In this document: positions 6,516 through 9,357 of the stretch, one piece after another | Numbering within the stretch: position 1 is the stretch's first letter | How the letters are laid out: each line of letters begins with the position of its first letter | Assembly (NCBI GenBank): GCA_937924465.1 | Contig: CALDSP010000232.1 | Location: 1 to 9,357, forward strand | DNA from: an uncultured Leptospiraceae bacterium | GTDB lineage: Bacteria > Spirochaetota > Leptospiria > Leptospirales > Leptospiraceae | Reading direction: 5' to 3' | Length of the DNA: 9,357 nt | Position numbers and translations under genes: made by a program | The notes under the pieces: generated by a model | Databases searched by the model: none | What the model saw: the letters and a program-made list of their open reading frames with translations, nothing else | What the model was told of the DNA's origin: nothing

Positions 6516-8255
6516 ATGCAAGAAAAAGAGACTTTAAAGCAAATTGTACTAAACCATTTGATAAATGGAGTAAATAAATTTCTTTTACAAAAAAAACTCA
6601 AAGTTTCTAGTTTAAAAGTGAAAGTAGAATATTCACGTAACGAAAAATTTGGAGATTACTCTACTTCTTTCTTACTTGAAAATAAAGAAATCTTAGGAAA
6701 TCCATTAGAAAATTCTAATATTCTCTTAGAGGCTTTAAAGCCTTTTGAACCTATGTTTTCTGAAATTACTTTTACTCAACCCGGATTTATTAATTTTCGA
6801 ATTCATCCAACATATCTAAAAAATTACATTCTCAATCTCTTCTCAAAGGAAGATATATTTGTAAAAACCAATGAGCCGCAAAAAATTATTTTTGAGTTTG
6901 TAAGTGCTAACCCTACAGGTCCTCTCAATATTGTTTCTGCTAGAGCTGCTGCTACTGGAGATAGCATTTGTAACTTGCTTGAGGTGAGTGGACATGAAGT
7001 TTTTCGAGAGTATTATGTGAACGATTATGGAAATCAAGTTTTTTTACTAGGAGTATCTTGCCTTTGTCGTTTACGAGAGTTTTTAGGTGAGCCAATTTCT
7101 TTTCAAGAAGAAGAGAAACTTTCACTAGATGAAATTTTTGAAAAAAATATTTTACCAAAGGATGGATATAGAGGAGAGTATCTTAAAGAAATTGCAATTC
7201 AAATTTATGAAAAAAACAAAGTAGAATTTGTTCAAAATTTACAAGATAAAAAGTATTTTGAGCTCTCAGAAAAATACTCTATTTTGGCAACAAAAGAAAT
7301 TCTAGAATCACAAAAATCAGATCTTCAAAAATTTGGGGTTGAGTTTCATAATTTTTATAGTGAACGGAGTTTACATGAACAGGGAAAAGTATTCAGTGTT
7401 TTAAATAATTTACAAAATTATATCTTTGAACAAGATGGAAAAAAAATTTTCCTTTCCACAAATTTTGGAGATGATAAGGATAGGGTCGTTGTGCGAGAGG
7501 ATGGTCGTCCCACTTATTTACTTGCAGACATTGCATATCATAAAACTAAAATAGATAGAGGATTTACAAAAATTATAGACATTTGGGGACCGGATCATCA
7601 TGGTTACATTGCTCGCCTTTCTGGAGCTATGCAAGCTTTTGGATATCCAAAAGACAAATTTCAAGTGATTATAGCACAGCAAGTCAACCTTTTATCTAAG
7701 GGCGAAAAACTGAAAATGAGTAAAAGGCTTGGCTCTTTTCAAACTATGAGAGATTTAATAGAATATTTAGGAGAACATGGAAAGGACGTTGCGCGCTATT
7801 TTTTTGTAATGCGAGCTTTAGAAACTCCACTAGATTTTGACTTAGACCTAGCTAAAGAAGAATCTGAAAAAAATCCCGTTTTTTATATTCAGTATGCCCA
7901 TGCTAGAATTTGTTCTATATTTCGAGAAGTAGAATTAAACATAAATACAGAAGATTTTTTAGCATTGGAACCTACAGAAGAACGGCTTAAACTTATGTTT
8001 TACGTTGCGCGCTTATCTGAAGAAATTTGGGATTCAGCTACTTCAATGGAGCCGCATCGTATTACAGTATATTTGACTAATTTATGTAAAATTTTTTCTC
8101 GTTTTTATGTTATGAAAGAAAATAAGCTAAAAGAATGTGATAGTAATGTTCGCAATGGTTTAGGCTATTTGTGTTATGTAACTAAAATTTGCATTCAAAA
8201 AGCTTTACATTTACTTGGAATTAACGCACCTGAAAGACTGGAGAAAGAACTATGA
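6516..8255 (+). CDS. argS: Arginyl-tRNA synthetase
   Basis: This class I aminoacyl-tRNA synthetase charges tRNA-Arg with arginine in the cytoplasm. At 579 aa it has the normal length and domain order. The N-terminal tRNA-binding (Add-1) domain includes KFGDYST (44-50). The catalytic domain has EFVSANPTGPL (127-137), REYYVNDYGNQ (164-174), WGPDHHGYIAR (357-367) and KMSKR (400-404). The alpha-helical anticodon-binding domain includes YIQYAHARICSIFR (457-470) and ends with LLGINAPERL (566-575 region). The HIGH signature after PTGPL is replaced by NIVS (138-141), so both histidines are absent; flanking residues are normal and the frame is intact. Two Val-Ala-Arg codon triplets (at 7786 and 8002) are spelled with GTTGCGCGC, unusual in this AT-rich gene, and coincide with the scattered motif. 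The stop overlaps the cinA start (ATGA). Confidence 0.95.
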   Translation: MQEKETLKQIVLNHLINGVNKFLLQKKLKVSSLKVKVEYSRNEKFGDYSTSFLLENKEILGNPLENSNILLEALKPFEPMFSEITFTQPGFINFRIHPTYLKNYILNLFSKEDIFVKTNEPQKIIFEFVSANPTGPLNIVSARAAATGDSICNLLEVSGHEVFREYYVNDYGNQVFLLGVSCLCRLREFLGEPISFQEEEKLSLDEIFEKNILPKDGYRGEYLKEIAIQIYEKNKVEFVQNLQDKKYFELSEKYSILATKEILESQKSDLQKFGVEFHNFYSERSLHEQGKVFSVLNNLQNYIFEQDGKKIFLSTNFGDDKDRVVVREDGRPTYLLADIAYHKTKIDRGFTKIIDIWGPDHHGYIARLSGAMQAFGYPKDKFQVIIAQQVNLLSKGEKLKMSKRLGSFQTMRDLIEYLGEHGKDVARYFFVMRALETPLDFDLDLAKEESEKNPVFYIQYAHARICSIFREVELNINTEDFLALEPTEERLKLMFYVARLSEEIWDSATSMEPHRITVYLTNLCKIFSRFYVMKENKLKECDSNVRNGLGYLCYVTKICIQKALHLLGINAPERLEKEL

Positions 8256-9357
8256 AATTAAAAATTTATATTTTAGCTACTGGAACAGAACTTACAAGTG
8301 GAAAAAGTCTAGATACAAACTCTCAATGGATTGCAAATGAATTTTCAGGCCTGGGATATTTTGCCAGAAAGATTAGTATTCTTCCCGACAAGCCCGAGCT
8401 TATTAAGAAAGAAATTTATAGTATAATGGAAGAAGATGGTGAAAAATTAATTGTTATGACGGGAGGTTTAGGTGCCACAGCCGATGATCACACTTTAGAT
8501 ATAGTGAGTGAAATTGTTGGAAAAGGTCTAAGGGTTCACGATAAAGCCTATGAAAAACTGATCTATATTTCTGAACAGAAGGGAAAGGTTTACCAAGAAT
8601 TGCTACCGGTTTCTGCAAGACAAACTAAAGTTCCCGAGACTTCCATTGTCTTGGAAAATGAAGTAGGGCTTGCTCCAGGTTTTCTTCTTTTATTAAACGA
8701 CTCTACCCGAATTGCTTGTTTTCCCGGCGTACCAAAAGAAATGAAACCTATGTTTCAAAGGTATTTTCTAAAAATTTTTAAACGAGAGTATGAAACCAAT
8801 GAAAATACTTTCTTTACAAAATCCATTTGGGGAGTTACGGAAGGTGTCTTTCAAGAAACTTTTATAAAGTCTCATCCTGATGTATTTTTACAACAAGAAT
8901 TAGAGTGGGGAGTCTCTGCCAAGCCAGGTTACATACAAGTAAGTTTTCGCTCCGACAATTATGAACTTTTTGAAAGAGCAAAAAATTTACTCATCGAAAA
9001 GTATAAACATAACATGACAGATAATGTTTTTGTAGACGTACATAAATTATTGATTGATTCAAAATCTACCGTAGCAACTGCTGAAAGTTGTACAGGAGGT
9101 TTAATTGCTAAAATATTTACAGATATGCCGGGCTCTTCAGCTTATTATATAGGTTCGATTGTTGCTTATAATAATAGAATCAAAGAATTTTATTTAGGAG
9201 TTTCTAAGCAAACCTTAGAAGAGTATGGTTCTGTAAGTGAACAAACTGCAATAGAAATGGCAAATGGACTACAAGAACGATTTGATACAAATTACTCTAT
9301 ATCTGTTACAGGAATTGCAGGCCCAGGTGGTGGCACAAAAGAAAAAAAAGTAGGACT
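8252..9357 (+). CDS. cinA: CinA-family protein (COG1058 domain plus PncC nicotinamide-nucleotide amidase domain), 3' end cut by window
   Basis: The reading frame is open for 368 codons to the right edge with no stop; CinA proteins are usually about 410-425 aa, so the last part is missing. The N-terminal MoCF/COG1058 domain (about 1-170) has TGTELTSG (10-17), TGGLGATADD (70-79) and FPGVPKEM (157-164). A middle domain follows, then the C-terminal PncC domain with AESCTGG (277-283, candidate nucleophile S279) and VTGIAGPGGGTKEKKVG (352-368). Characterised relatives hydrolyse ADP-ribose (COG1058 domain) and deamidate nicotinamide mononucleotide to nicotinate mononucleotide (PncC), recycling pyridine nucleotides. 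The name comes from its competence-induced expression in Streptococcus. GGAG lies eight bases before the ATG (8240-8243), and the start overlaps argS by 4 nt. The usual GPT of the N-terminal motif reads GAT here. Confidence 0.93.
   Translation, partial: MKLKIYILATGTELTSGKSLDTNSQWIANEFSGLGYFARKISILPDKPELIKKEIYSIMEEDGEKLIVMTGGLGATADDHTLDIVSEIVGKGLRVHDKAYEKLIYISEQKGKVYQELLPVSARQTKVPETSIVLENEVGLAPGFLLLLNDSTRIACFPGVPKEMKPMFQRYFLKIFKREYETNENTFFTKSIWGVTEGVFQETFIKSHPDVFLQQELEWGVSAKPGYIQVSFRSDNYELFERAKNLLIEKYKHNMTDNVFVDVHKLLIDSKSTVATAESCTGGLIAKIFTDMPGSSAYYIGSIVAYNNRIKEFYLGVSKQTLEEYGSVSEQTAIEMANGLQERFDTNYSISVTGIAGPGGGTKEKKVG

Larger units (their letters stand above)
715..8012. repeat. Dispersed short word, consensus ACGTTRCGYGC
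   Basis: The core octamer ACGTTRCG was found by eye at 11 places. On the plus strand: 715, 3727, 4801, 5625, 7786 and 8002. On the minus strand: 1198-1205, 1510-1517, 2240-2247, 4965-4972 and 5885-5892. Two more sites match the longer word with one core mismatch, both on the minus strand: 6633-6643 and 3607-3617. The three bases after the core are usually YG followed by C, G or A. Ten of the 11 exact copies lie inside genes and one between dapL and hslV. Different copies use all three codon phases, so shared protein sequence does not explain them. None was seen before 715 or after 8012. Function is unknown. Confidence 0.7.

Noticed and set aside
6843..7158. Two overlapping minus-strand open frames (64 and 68 aa) inside argS
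   Set aside because: Both are antisense to the ArgS catalytic core, have low-complexity composition and lack ribosome binding sites.

Overview
The window looks like ordinary chromosome of a low-G+C, Gram-negative spirochaete, most likely Leptospiraceae. The evidence is mixed. The GlyA, HslV and ArgS proteins have a Leptospira-like character from memory of the families. Lysine and peptidoglycan synthesis uses the LL-diaminopimelate aminotransferase (DapL) route, which is known from Leptospira, Chlamydia and plants. There is also a heptose-phosphate-kinase-like gene of the LPS core type. I could not run a search, so the taxonomic call is inference. I see no insertion sequence, phage gene, CRISPR array, tRNA or rRNA.

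Layout: a minus-strand block runs leftwards from about 2923: pyrB (pyrimidine synthesis), dapL (lysine/DAP synthesis) and hslV (proteasome-like peptidase). An inverted repeat over the hslV stop codon lies just before the left edge, where hslU would be expected. A divergent intergenic region (2924-3045) separates this block from a plus-strand block. That block is glyA, then a saccharopine-dehydrogenase-like oxidoreductase, then a PfkB/RfaE1-type sugar kinase, with gaps of 11 nt and then a 4-nt ATGA overlap. After a 148-nt AT-rich spacer come argS and cinA, again joined by an ATGA overlap; cinA runs off the right edge without a stop.

The genes are mostly housekeeping: carbamoyl-aspartate formation, DAP supply for peptidoglycan, one-carbon metabolism, arginyl-tRNA synthesis, NAD-related nucleotide repair and protein quality control. 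The oxidoreductase/kinase pair may belong to envelope lipid or LPS metabolism.

The most unusual signal is not a gene. A short motif, consensus ACGTTRCGYGC, is scattered about once every 0.7 kb between 715 and 8012. It occurs on both strands, in several reading frames and once between genes, far more often than base composition predicts. It behaves like a genome-wide signal word, such as an uptake sequence, a methylation target or a chromosome-organising site. The second notable point is that the ArgS HIGH signature is replaced by NIVS although KMSKR is intact.
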